Shown here one piece after another: positions 1 through 11,075 of a stretch of 64,000 nucleotides of DNA (position 1 is its first letter; each line of letters opens with the position of its first letter). Made by a program: the position numbers and the translations under genes. The stretch lies in contig JAYKXP010000027.1 of assembly GCA_037176845.1 (NCBI GenBank), positions 310,001 to 374,000 of the forward strand, given 5' to 3'. Below the pieces are notes generated by a model. It saw only the letters and a program-made list of their open reading frames with translations. It was not told where the DNA came from and made no database searches. The DNA comes from Paramarasmius palmivorus (lineage: Eukaryota > Basidiomycota > Agaricomycetes > Agaricales > Marasmiaceae).

Positions 1-468
1 ATAATATGAGATGAGTGGCTATAGTGACTTACCATGGCATTGTTCCCGCTGCAGCCTCCGAGCATCTTTCCTCGCGATATGAAGAGGGATCGATTTGCTG
101 CACCCGGCTGAGGAACGCTGCTCATCATCCAATCGTAATCTGGGTTTGCTAAGTATCCTGCGCCTTGAGGGACAGCGATCCTGGCATCGTCGACATGGTT
201 TTGTCCAGCCTCGATAACACCCACACGAACGCTAGGATCTTCGGCTAGTCGTGCAGCTACAATAAGACCTGCAGTTCCTCCGCCGACTACAACGTAGTCG
301 AACTCTTTTTGAGTGAAGGCAAGTGCGCTGAACTCTGTGAGGAGCACTTAGTACACCAAGCCAGCTCGTCACGTATCAGAGCCACTTACCGACCAACCTC
401 TTTTGAGGGCTGGGACGAGACGCCACGAGCTGAGGTAGTAAGAGAAGGGCAAGTGATGCTGCTAACAT
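1..468 (-). CDS. GMC oxidoreductase (aryl-alcohol-oxidase-like), N-terminal part
   Basis: Secreted FAD-dependent alcohol oxidase or dehydrogenase of the glucose-methanol-choline family; it runs off the left edge. Exons read on the minus strand are 468-390 and 334-33, then a GTAAGT donor at 32. The start is followed by a hydrophobic signal peptide of about 16 residues. Exon 2 holds the ADP-binding motif VVVGGGTAG followed by an acidic end (VIEAG), and later GGCSGNNAM, the GMC motif that lies against the flavin (usually GGSSxxN). This identifies the family; the substrate cannot be told because the catalytic His/Asn region is outside the window. A TATA box lies about 40 bp upstream. It is transcribed away from the neighbouring berberine-bridge-like oxidase, and both products appear secreted. 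Confidence 0.9.
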
Positions 469-507
469 GATTGCCGAGTGCTGGAGTTGGAAAGTTGGAA
501 AGGTAGG

Positions 508-515
508 TATTTATA
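508..515 (-). promoter_or_regulatory. TATA box of GMC gene
   Basis: TATAAATA on the minus strand, about 40 bp before the ATG at 468, a usual distance for a short fungal 5' leader. Confidence 0.6.
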
Positions 516-1637
516 CAGTCGTGCAACTGCAGCGGGACTGCTAGACGTGTTGACTTGAGCACTGCTGCGTTGCAAACAAACTAGAGTCGGTGCCGTTCAG
601 ATTGACCCGCCCTGAATGTGTCGGTGCTTCCGCAAGGGCATCGGTATACTAGGCCAGAAATTTCGGATCCACGTACACAGAAAGCGATACGAGATTGGCC
701 TGGCCTGTGATAGACCACAAAAATAAACCGACGAAAATGAAGGACGTGCCGCTAGGGGTATGCGCATTAGGATTGATGATGGGTAATTGTCATTTTGACC
801 GACGATCACCAAACAAGAAGCGTATAGCATTGGCTACGAAACATGTCAACGAAGATCTGACGTAGATAACTTCGAGTCAACATCGTCCCGAGGCTCAAGG
901 AAAAAGTTCAAACATACCGTTCGGTGCTCACAGCATAGTCGGTATCTCCTTGGTGGAAAAGTGTAGTTCCTGACAACTGTTTGAAGTCATTCGAATTCCG
1001 AAGTTTCAAGCTGCCCAGCCTTGTCCAGCCTTGAGCTGAAGAGCATGTAGAGAGTTCAAGAAAATGGAGCACGCGACGCAAGTCCTCGGATGCTATGAGT
1101 GATTGTGGGTGCAAAGCGTCTGTTGTGGACGTCGGGTGCTCTCGGTGGTCAGTGATGCGCCTGTGAGAAAATGATGTAATCTGCTGGAACATCGGATAAC
1201 TACCATGGTCCACAGACCTGCAACCTGGGCCGCCTCCCGCCCTCCGTCTTCCACCACCGTCTACCCATCTACCGCCCACAGGGAAATAGGCTCTGCGACA
1301 AGCGATGCACTTGTTTACAGTTGAACAATCTCTACCCACTCAAGTTACCGATCAACCAGATTAGACGTCAAATTCCGTGAACGATTTGGGTTAATCAGGA
1401 AGTCCGAAATGTTCTCCAAGCTTCCCAGTACCTTACCAAGTTCCAGCTGAACCGCTAGCGACCGTCACTAGCACTTAGTGAAATCCGATGCAACGGCTAG
1501 GATTACTCCATATTCAAACGAGGGAACGCCTATTTTTGCTTCGGAAGTCAGGCACCTCCTTCAGCTTTGGTGCAGCGGTTCTCCTTGGGTTTTGCGTAAT
1601 CCAAAGATTCCAGCCGATGCGCTCAGAGCCGAGCGAA
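516..1637. other. divergent intergenic region
   Basis: About 1.1 kb between the divergent GMC and FAD-oxidase genes. Open frames here are short and lack splice partners or recognisable motifs. It must hold both promoters; beyond the TATA boxes I see no definite element. Confidence 0.5.
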
Positions 1638-1643
1638 TATAAA
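1638..1643 (+). promoter_or_regulatory. TATA box of first FAD oxidase
   Basis: TATAAA 76 bp before the ATG at 1719, in the expected place and orientation. Confidence 0.6.
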
Positions 1644-1718
1644 GGACGGGATATTCTGGGATGTCTCTTCATCAGCTAGCACAGTCTTTTCTGGTGTCTT
1701 CAAGCGTACTCCCACATC

Positions 1719-3455
1719 ATGAAGCTTCTCGCTGCAGTCCTCCTCTCTATCTACTCATTGCACGCCAACGCCGCATCACTGAAGCACCTTGATGTACGCC
1801 ACAAAGACTGTTCAACTTGCGTAAGCTCTTTATCTCGATTGAGTTAGATAATGACTAACCTAGGAACCCGAATAGTGTGCTATCCTGCAACAGAAGCTCG
1901 GAAACAAGGTCTTTCTGCCAGGGGATGCCGTGTACGAGGAGGAGAAGGTCGACTACTACTCGGCTATGGTTGCCGATTTGACCCCGGCATGCAGAATCCT
2001 GCCCGAGAGTACGGAGGATGTTTCCACCACCCTTAGCGTCTTGGTTCAGAACGAGTGCCAATTCGCCGTAACCTCTGGTGGCCACAACCCTTGGCCGGTA
2101 AGCTTTCCCTTTCTTTCTATATCCCAAGCATGCATCTGATATCATTTAGAACATGTCCAACATCGGCGCTCCTGGTGTGACAATCGACATGGGCAACCTA
2201 TCTTCGACCACTGTCTTCCCCTCCGCTGATGGATCTATGCCTATCGCTGGCGTTGGTCCAGGTGCTCGATGGGATAAGGTTTACGACGAGCTCGACAAGC
2301 ACAACTTGACAGCTCTCGGCGGTCGTTCTACTGGTGTCGGTGTCGGTGGTTACCTGTTGGGAGGTATGTTAACTAATCTACCTCGGCGACGTCCTTACTC
2401 ACTCTTTTTGTCAGGTGGTATCGCCTGGGCTAACGCTCAATCCGGTCTCGCTGCTCAAAACATCGTCAACTACGAAATCGTTTTCGCTGATGGCACTATC
2501 GGCAACGTCAACGCCACCTCCTTTCCCGACCTCTACAAAGCCCTCGACGGAGGTAGCACCAACTTCGGTATTGTCACGCGTTACGACCTTAAGACCTACC
2601 CCTTGGTACCTCTCTGGGGAGGCTTCCGAAACTACGATCTTTCGCAACAATCAGCTCTCATTAACGCCACCCTCATCAACATGGAGGAGCAACACACTGA
2701 CCCACGTGTCGGTGGGGCCATCTTCAGTTACCTCCGTGGCATGAACACCACGGAAACTGCTCTCGCCGTGCTTGCCTGCTACTTTAACGGTGATGGACCT
2801 CTCAACGGATCATTCCAAGCCATCCTCGACGTCCCATTCTTGAACGGAACCGATCTTTTCAGGACCAATGCCAACCAACAGAACCTCGCTGGACAGGTCA
2901 GCGATCGTTTCGAAGGCGGTAACCGGGCTCTTTTCAGTACTCTCACTTTCGCTGGAGACCTTCAATATCCCCAGGATGTCTTCGCATACGCTGATGCATC
3001 CTTCAACAATCGTTTCGGAAATGCTCCCAACCTTTCATACGGTCTCAGCTTCCAGCCTAACAGCAAGGCAGTCTGGCAGAAGGTCGCCTCATTGCCAAAC
3101 TACCAAAACGTCGAGACCGAGCGTGATTTGATCCGTGAGTTTCAACGCTACATGGTCTAATATACTTGACTAATCATTCATCTTTATAGTCTTCGTCCTC
3201 GTCACCTACTCCACCGACCCTGTCCACGATGAGGACCTCATCGACTGGCACCACGAGGTCACCGAATGGATGAGTGAACAGGCTCGCGAGCGTGGTCTCC
3301 TGTCCGACTTCTTGTACATGAACTACGCTCGCCCTGACCAGGCTGTCTTTGAATCGTACGGTGCTGAGGCTCATGCCGAGTTGAAGAGCATTAAGCAGAA
3401 GTATGACCCTGACAACGCTCTTGGTCGCTTCTGGATCGGAGGATGGAAACTTTAA
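1719..3455 (+). CDS. Secreted FAD-linked oxidase, berberine-bridge-enzyme-like (copy 1)
   Basis: Five exons: 1719-1820, 1876-2097, 2150-2363, 2415-3134, 3190-3455, giving 507 residues. The N-terminus is a signal peptide (MKLLAAVLLSIYSLHANA). The FAD_binding_4 domain contains SGGH; His104 is the expected 8-alpha-histidyl FAD attachment site. The second attachment Cys found in bicovalent berberine-bridge enzymes is absent: the corresponding loop reads GGRSTGVGVGGYLLGGG. The C-terminal BBE domain is seen in FESYG and YDPDNALGRFW. Family members oxidise sugars, alcohols or alkaloid-like compounds with O2; the substrate here is unknown. It is a paralogue of the gene at 7981, which lacks intron 2 but shares the positions of introns 1, 3 and 4. 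Confidence 0.94.
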
Positions 3456-5352
3456 GGGACGATGGTAGGAATCTTCGATATTTATCTTAATGCACCTTTG
3501 CAGTGTAAAAAGCAATGATTTGTAGCACCTTAGCATTTTTAGATACACTTACTTTATGCACCTTTTGAATAAATTCCTCTTATAATTCACAACTCGCTCG
3601 CCTCGACCGGACATCCGCTTCTCCTTCGATTCTACGGTTGGTCTCTTGAATGAAACTTGACCTGGCAAATTGACAACTACTACCGTGATTAATATGGTGA
3701 AGGAATAAGGTGACCGCGAATCACTGTGATGACTGCCACAGGAAGTGCAGAGCTAGCCATAAACCTGACCTCTGAAAAAAACTGCACTCGGTTTATGTGG
3801 TCTCAGTAGTACCAGTGGGAATTTGCATTTCACCTCGCTACCTCTAGAGTCCAAAAACCATCCATGCATGTGCGCCAAGCACGCAGCTTTTCGTGCCGAA
3901 CACGCCTTCCGAGTCAGTTGGTGGATCGATCCCGAAAAAATATTGTTCACGCACCTTCCTGGTAGTTCCTACCAGACATGATCGTCCAACCACCCAACCC
4001 CAAATACCTTCCTAACCCCTATGCAGCGCTCAAATTCCCAGCCCTTTCTAAGTAGCCCCCGACGCTCAACTTGAACCACCACCGCCTAACCCTGAATCCA
4101 CAACTCCACGATATCATCACTATTCAAACCCTCAAACTCCTGCCACCTAACCGCCGCCCTCCAACTGATCCTCAGCGCATAGCGCTTTGTGCCCATAGAA
4201 TTCAGAGAGGATGTTACAACACGCACCTGCAGTCGACAAACTTGAACTTCTTGCTACTGCCTGTCTCCGAGTCCCATCGTCACGGAATAGGCGTTCCCGA
4301 TCTGGCTTGCCAGTGTAGATACAACCCAAGTATTCTGTTGAAGAAAAGACGAGGGTGTATGAGTCTTCAAGCATTGAAAATGTTAGCTTTTATCAGCGCC
4401 TCAGAAGTTGAAAACGGCCGCGTCTAAGATGTAACGTCGATCCTTCGGCTAGCTTGTCCCTTGTCGCAGCTTCAACTTGGCAGTAAAAGAGTCGCCGTTT
4501 GTCAAATTTCCGAAATAGTAGTGCTGTCCTATGCGGTCAAGTTGTATGTTTAGGGAATAAGGTACCGTATTGATTCGCTACACACCGACATAAACTGCGG
4601 CCTGGACGCTAAGTGCTAAGCGCCCAGTAGGAGTCCAGGACTTTCTTTTCTGTACATAATTATTCTCTCTCTTTGACCGAAGATTGTACGAAACTGATGC
4701 TAATTGAAGCAGACTCTCGACCCCTTGGAAGTTTCGGATCCCAGGTCGGAGAGGACTAGTTGGCTGTCGCCGCCATAAGTAGTGGTCGCCAGGCCGTTGC
4801 CTGCGAGACTAATCTAGTTTGATATAGCCAATTCATAAGTTGGAAGATATGGTTTTGATGGAAGCATTGGATTCTGCTGAGCCATAGAGTAAAAGCACCT
4901 GAAGTCCCCTCGTTGATGTGGTGCAAAGGAGTGAGCGTCACCGACGCGTGCGAAAATCTTCACGACGAAATTCCTTGTCTCCCATCATTACGCCTCAGAC
5001 AGCAGGCTCAACTCAATCCGTGCAGCTAGGACATCAGACCTCAGGTACGCCACATCCCAATCCAGTTTTCTATGCACTGCCTAACACGTATTGTCACCAG
5101 CCATGATACTCAACGACTGGAAGAGAAACGGAAAAGAATTCGATACGATACAATTTGCAAAGCCTTGCTTTTGGAATCAGAAGTCCCAGATACCCCGCTA
5201 GCCCCAGAATTATTCAGTTTCAGCTAGTCATGTCCGCCTTAGCAAGTACAATGAAGGATTTTGTGGAGTTTGGGATAATAATATGTCGAGTTCAGATTAC
5301 AGTACGCTTCCAATTACATCTGCGCCATTATACCCTAAACAAAACTAACCAT
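3456..5352. other. gene-poor spacer
   Basis: About 1.9 kb between the converging ends of the oxidase and the EthD gene. Several 60-145 codon open frames occur on both strands, but none has a family motif, consistent codon use or convincing splice sites. I see no repeat or RNA gene. Confidence 0.5.
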
Positions 5353-5915
5353 CTACTCAGCATCTTTATCCATAATAACTGCAAAGTTGAGGGGGATGAT
5401 TATCGTCGCGTTGCGCTGAAGGAATTTCTCCTCATCTGGAACGATGATTTCCTCGTGCTCGGGAGAGCTCAAAACCTTCGAGAAAAGTCAGCATCGGCCT
5501 TTTTCATAAGTCCAACATTCTACTCACACTCAACAGTTCCTCGTAGGAGTTGCCTTCAAAGACCGCAATACCGTCGTATCCAGAAAGAGTGACGGCGCCA
5601 GTCGATTTGAGCATCTCGTTGAGTTCTTCGTTGATGGGCATCTATTTCGTTGAGGTGAGTACACGGCCATTACACCCAATTCACATGTCTTACCTCTTCG
5701 TACCTCAAGACAGACTTTGCCATCTCGGTCGTCTTGAAGAGCTCTCCGTGAGCGAGCCAGTGTTCCAAGAACTCCTCCCTGCTCAAGCCCTCCTTCTTCT
5801 TCAGAACACCGGCAAGACGAACACGATCCGTGCGCCATGTTGGTTTTTCGGGGCAGGTTGCCATTACTGCAGTCGCTGCTGCAACGAACGTCAAGAGGAG
5901 CGAACGAACGAACAT
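5353..5915 (-). CDS. Secreted EthD-domain protein
   Basis: Three exons read on the minus strand, 5915-5694, 5641-5528 and 5475-5353, give 152 residues. Residues 1-19 form a signal peptide (MFVRSLLLTFVAAATAVMA). The rest matches the dimeric alpha-beta-barrel EthD pattern: a strand ending in GVLKKKEG, then SREEFLEHWLAHGELF, the HW..HG helix typical of EthD proteins. Such domains occur in ring-modifying, decarboxylating and monooxygenase-type enzymes and in helper proteins of oxidative pathways. Its position between two secreted FAD oxidases suggests a shared pathway, which is inference. The start is chosen because it gives a clean signal peptide; an upstream in-frame ATG would bury it. Confidence 0.72.
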
Positions 5916-5996
5916 TGTTGTCGAAAAGAAGGCTTTCAAGGCTGGGAGAGGCGTTTGAGTGCTGAGTGCTGAGTAGCCTGGCACGCTCCTCCCATA

Positions 5997-6004
5997 ATTT
6001 TATA
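5997..6004 (-). promoter_or_regulatory. TATA box of EthD gene
   Basis: TATAAAAT on the minus strand, about 80 bp before the ATG at 5915. Confidence 0.5.
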
Positions 6005-7980
6005 GTATCAGACCCTATGTCCAAGACACAGAATGTTGAGCTTGGTGTGCCTTGCGTATCTCTGAGGTGGTGCGGTGGTATTGTCCCTGCCAACGTTCCT
6101 TTCGTCTAGAGGGACATCTACCAGTGAGCTTTGGCGCCAAGTCAAGTTTTCCGAGGAATTAATGATCAATTTCAGGTACGTACTGTTTCCGTACACCAAT
6201 ATGACATCCTTTTTGACTTGACTCATCTCCGTAGCACCGTGGTCAGCGGAGGATTACCTCTTAGAGTTTTTGTATGGGATCGCCTAAACATGCGGAGACG
6301 CAATCAAACGGCGCCCTACGGCGCCCTTGGCGGTGTTGTGCGCCGGGTATGTCGCTTGCTAGGTGGTCCAGCGGAAACACGTTTAATGTCTTTGGAGTGC
6401 TCTTCTGGGATAAACCTCGGTACATTTATTACTATTTCAAAAACCACGGTCTGATGCTCGTTCCTCCTAGCTATCATTGTCGTGAAACTCATTGAACCTA
6501 CATGCTACTTCGGACCTGGAGTAGGGACAAATGTCTATGGCCATGCATCGGAGGACGGGCGAGCCTTTGATGTACAGCTTTTCTCACCTGGGTAGTCGGT
6601 GGATTTATGAGGTGACCTTGATTGGTTGGCTTGCGGTTGACGCGTTCGGAGTGTTGAGCGTTGCATGTTGTAATACCGTAAGATGTCGGCGCGTCTTCAC
6701 AGCTCTTGCCTCCGTTAACACTCCTTCGTTTAGTCGCATGTCGGATCCACGATGCCTGTAAACGCGGGAAACGAATTACAGCAAACAGAGGTACCGTACG
6801 AACGGCAAGGTCCCGGGAGGCGGGACGATTGTTCGAATGATTGTAAATCCAGGTCCCATTGTATTGTTAATATTGCTATCCAATAGTTGCGCAGCTTGTA
6901 AATAGATCCTTGTAAATAGATCCAAGCACGGGTTCTTTCAACTAACACTCATTCTACCTAGTCATGGATCTCGGATTAGAACTATATGGTCTTTCCGCAG
7001 GCAATGTTTGAGAGACGTCTCCCAGAGCTCATCGGCAAGTTCGGGGTGCGTCATGATTACCGAGTACAACTACGCATCACCGCTGGGCGATAGCGTCTGC
7101 AGTTCGAAAATGTAAACAGGCAGGCAGAGATAAAAATAACTCACCAAGGGTGGACGTTTGCTCTGAGGGTCGAAACATTTTGTTGACATATTCAAGGGTA
7201 AGCGAAGATGAGCAGCGGGGGTTGCATTCGGGTAAATGCGAAAGGATAGTATGATGAATAATCCTGATCTGTAACCTGTAGCAAGATGTATGGCTACGTT
7301 TTTCTTGTTGGTATAGGTTTAATTGCCGATGATAAGCCCTAAAAATTACGGAGTCCAAGATCATACAACCGTAGGGCGCTGTGGAAGTCGGGGCGGAGGA
7401 GAAGGTCAATCATCCAATTTTTGATCCGAGGGACGTGAGAAATGACATTATCTTATCACATTGGTTGCGTGTCACTTTCTCAGTTTGGATCATCTTTCTT
7501 TGCACCACCATACACGACTTACATGACCCGCCGATGAATGGGACTCAATGCGATCTTCGGAAGGAAATTGTCACAAATATTCGCGGTCCATTTCGGTGAT
7601 GTTATATGTCTATCTCATCGTGAATGTAACCTAACTACACTTCATCCGAACAGTCTAAAAAAAGTCGGACAGCACAGCAGAGGGTGACGCGTAGCGCTCT
7701 CCGTGCCCCGGATATTGCCCAAGTCGGTAGAAGTATGGTCTGCGGCCTTCCCGACAACGTCTCGGAATCGTATAGCCGATGCTGCTACATCGAACTCCAC
7801 AATTCACTCAAGGAGCCTATGCCTGATGAATCAGACATGTGAGTCTGTGTTAATCTAGCTGTTCCTGACTCCATGGACTTAGAAAATCGTTTAAAAGGCT
7901 CTGCAGTTTCTCTCGACACGATATCGGTCTTCCACATTTCTCTCTCGACCTCCTCCCGACGGACTACTTGCAACATCACA
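6005..7980. other. gene-poor spacer
   Basis: About 2 kb between the EthD gene and the second FAD oxidase. Only short open frames without motifs are present. A perfect 14-bp tandem duplication lies at 6895-6922. The last ~100 bp before 7981 are pyrimidine-rich and probably the leader of the oxidase gene. Confidence 0.5.
6895..6922. repeat. 14-bp direct tandem repeat
   Basis: The unit CTTGTAAATAGATC occurs twice head to tail with no mismatch. It is a minor duplication in non-coding DNA. Confidence 0.8.
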
Positions 7981-9604
7981 ATGAGGTCAATCTTGCTCTC
8001 CACCATTCTCTTCAGCGTCGCTGCAAATGCTGCGACACTTGCTGCCAAGAGGGCTGCTGCTTGTGTACGTGTCTGGTTTTCTATACCGAGGATGTGGGAC
8101 TAAGTAAACCTCGACAGTGTGACACTTTGCAAGGACAACTCCCAGGAAAGGTTTTCGGACCTAGCACGTCAGAGTACCAAGAAGAACAGTCTTCTTACTA
8201 CTCTGCATTGGTATCCCAGCAGACCCCTGCTTGTCGAGTCAACCCCTTCAGCGCGGATGATGTCTCCACGGTCCTCAAAACGCTCAAGGCTGGCCAGTGT
8301 CAGTTTGCCGTTCGCTCCGGCGGACACATGCAGTGGAAGGGATCCAACAACATCGATGCTCCTGGAGTGACGATTGACATGGGCAACATGACCAGCATCA
8401 AGATCGCGGACGACAAGAAATCCGTTCAGGTTGGCCCTGGTAACCGATGGGGACCTGTCTACGATGCTATCGCGGTTGATGACTTGATTGTTGTCGGTGG
8501 TCGCTCTAACACCGTCGGCGTCGGTGGCTACCTTCTCGGAGGTATGTTTTGTCCCCTTTCCTTGATTATTCATCTGACGCTTTGCAGGCGGTATTTCCCA
8601 CTTGAACGCTCAGCATGGTTTCGCAGCCCAGAACATCGTCAACTACGAGGTTGTTCTTGCTGATGGTTCCATTGTGAACGTGAACCAGGATAATTATCCT
8701 GATCTTCACACGGCTATCCAGGCCGGAAGCACCAACTTCGGTATTGTCACTCGTTATGACCTCGCTACCTATCCTCGCCCAGGAATGTGGGGTGGTCTTC
8801 GCAGCTATAACATCTCCGAGAACCGTGCCTTCCTCGAGGGAACCATGTCGTTCATGGATGCTCAAGTCAACGATCCCTCCGCTGGTGGTATCATCATCAG
8901 CATGACTGATACGGTCATGTCCGCCACGATGGCCTACTGGAACGGCGACGGCCCTCAGTCCGATGCATTCGACAAGATCAATGCCATCCCTTCCACAGTG
9001 GACAAGGTTGTCCCTCACACCACTCAGCAAGAGCTCTCAGCTCTAGTTGACGACGCCTTCCCTGGTGGCCAACGTGCTCTCACCAACATGCTCGGGTTCA
9101 AGGCTGACGTTCAGTTTGCTCTTGACCTCAACGCGAAATCCCACGAACTATTTGAGCCGTACAAAGACAAGGACGTTTTCTTCGCTGTTACCTTCCAACC
9201 GTTCGGAAAGGCCGTCACAAGGGCTATCGCCTCCAAGCCCAGCTTCCAGGGTCTCGAAACAGAAGTTGACAACCACCTTCTCGGTATGTCCCACAATTTG
9301 CACTTCCCGTACACTTACTGATGCTGATTCTCTTGTAGTCTTCGGAATTGCCGCATACTACGACGACCCTGCTCTTGATGAGCCTCTTGACCAGTGGATT
9401 CGGGATGTCATTTCATGGGGTACCCAGGAATCCAAGGCCAGAGGTCTGGAAGCACCTTGGCTCTACTTGAACTACGCTCTTCCTTGGCAACCAGTCTACG
9501 AATCCTTCGGTGCCAGCAACTTGCAGAAGCTGAAGGATTTGAAGGCCCAATACGACCCAGAGAACGTCTTTGGACAGCTCTGGCCCGGAGGATTCAAACT
9601 CTGA
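7981..9604 (+). CDS. Secreted FAD-linked oxidase, berberine-bridge-enzyme-like (copy 2)
   Basis: Four exons: 7981-8064, 8118-8541, 8588-9283, 9339-9604, giving 489 residues. A signal peptide (MRSILLSTILFSVAANA) precedes the FAD_binding_4 domain; SGGH places the histidyl-FAD residue at His98. As in copy 1 the second flavin-binding Cys is missing (GGRSNTVGVGGYLLGGG). The BBE C-terminal domain ends YDPENVFGQLWPGGFKL. Mature sequences of the two copies align throughout, and three introns are at the same positions; copy 2 lacks the intron that interrupts copy 1 just after the FAD-binding His. Function: extracellular flavin oxidase of unknown substrate. Confidence 0.95.
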
Positions 9605-10492
9605 TCTGTACACTTTCATTACAATTTCGCGGGAAACAATTCTTTCCTTCACAATATTTATCTAGAACATTAAAAGCTTACAGTACAGTCATATACATCC
9701 TGTATCATATGTATCGATACCATCGAATCACATAATTTTCTTTGCACGTAGTTGATGTCTGGCTGTGAACTGGCGCGCGCTTCTGTGCTTTTCACTACCA
9801 TCACATTCCGCACTCTTTCTCCATCGCAGTCTGGTCATCAAAAGCAGGCACCTCTTATGCAATTCATTAGATCTCGGAGGGCTCCTTTCGTGCACGCTGT
9901 GGTCGAGGCCAAGCCCTCGTGCTGGCACTGCTGAACATTCCAATAAGGTTCGTTCACATGGCTGTCCTCTTTCAAATGTTCTCTTATCCATCACGATCTC
10001 TAGAATACCTCTAGAACCACCTTGGAAATACGCCCGAACCTTATCTTTGACTTGTCACCTTCATCGAGTCCGTAGCCCTCCAAAGCCGCTTTGACGTGCA
10101 ATGAAAAGGCATACTTCTGACGCCCAGACATGCCATTTGCGTCTTGTTCTCGTCTCTGTAGCTTCGGAAGCCGTTATCTGGGATATATCTGGATCTAGGG
10201 TATATGATTGTGATGATATCGAGAAGGGGTACGGAGGACAGTGACTTTCATTCCGAGGGGATCGTCGAATTCAAGATTCCAAGGAGAGAAGAGACGGCCT
10301 TGAAATCTCGCTGTACCCTTGCACATGGAAGGTCGGAGGTGTGTTTGCCGGTCTTCTCTGTCTTACTGCTCTTTAATGTGATAATAGATCTTTCGATCCA
10401 GTAGAACAGGCTTTCAAAAACAACGTTTGAGGGTTTCCTGGTCTGTACATTGCGGAAGAGGTCTCGTTTTACGGATCTCGCACTCAGGAGGG
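9605..10492. other. spacer
   Basis: About 0.9 kb after the FAD oxidase. Short frames overlap on both strands but none is supported. The last part is the promoter of the Asn-rich gene at 10575. Confidence 0.5.
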
Positions 10493-10498
10493 TATAAG
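10493..10498 (+). promoter_or_regulatory. TATA-like box of Asn-rich gene
   Basis: TATAAG 82 bp before the ATG at 10575; the leader between them is rich in C and T, as in many fungal genes. Confidence 0.45.
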
Positions 10499-10574
10499 AA
10501 CCCAACACCATTACCACAATTCTTCATCTCGACCCCATTCAATACCTACCACTTTCGCAACCTCATAACACACT

Positions 10575-10929
10575 ATGCCTTTCAACTTCGGAGACCGCGG
10601 CAACGCCAACGTTAACGGCGGAACATTCAACGACGTTGCAGGCAACCAAACCAATAACAATCACCATACGAACACAAACAACAAGAACTCTCACAACAGG
10701 TCAAACTCGTCGAGCAACACCACGAACACAAACAACCGTAAGTCATTTGCACAACTATGCTGTCAAGATGTTGACCAGATTTCACAGGCAGCGAGCGCAA
10801 TGGGGTCAAGGTCACTTCGAAGAGCCGTGATAACGGTATGACTGTTCTCAGATTCTCCCTTGGGCTCACTGAAATTTCGGTGTTGTTGCAGTCATTGCCA
10901 ACGGCCACTCGTCGGCGAGAAACCGCTAA
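10575..10929 (+). CDS. Small asparagine-rich protein with GG.FN.V.GNQ motif
   Basis: Three exons (10575-10737, 10788-10835, 10892-10929) give 82 residues. The splice sites are GT/AG, and both junctions keep one open frame to a TAA, which supports the model. The N-terminus contains NGGTFNDVAGNQTNN followed by an Asn/Thr/Ser/His-rich low-complexity stretch and a basic tail. The GG-x-F-N-x-V-x-G-x-Q pattern is also at the start of the gene at 29228 (SGGQFNQVRGDQSN); I associate this pattern with N-termini of many mushroom proteins, but no function is known to me. No signal peptide or membrane segment. Confidence 0.72.
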
Positions 10930-11075
10930 TTCTGACTGCTGTTTGGACACAAGTTAGGGTTGATTTTGGTAAGTTGACTGTCTTACTAGTACCGTTGGCT
11001 AAAACACTCAATCATTCCAGAATTCACTAGTGTTCGTTGCTCTCCGAATATACAAATATTGTCCATCAGAGTCCA

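Noticed and set aside
5530..6093. 187-codon open frame on the minus strand overlapping the EthD gene
   Set aside because: It reads through the EthD introns in another frame; the spliced EthD model with signal peptide explains the region better.
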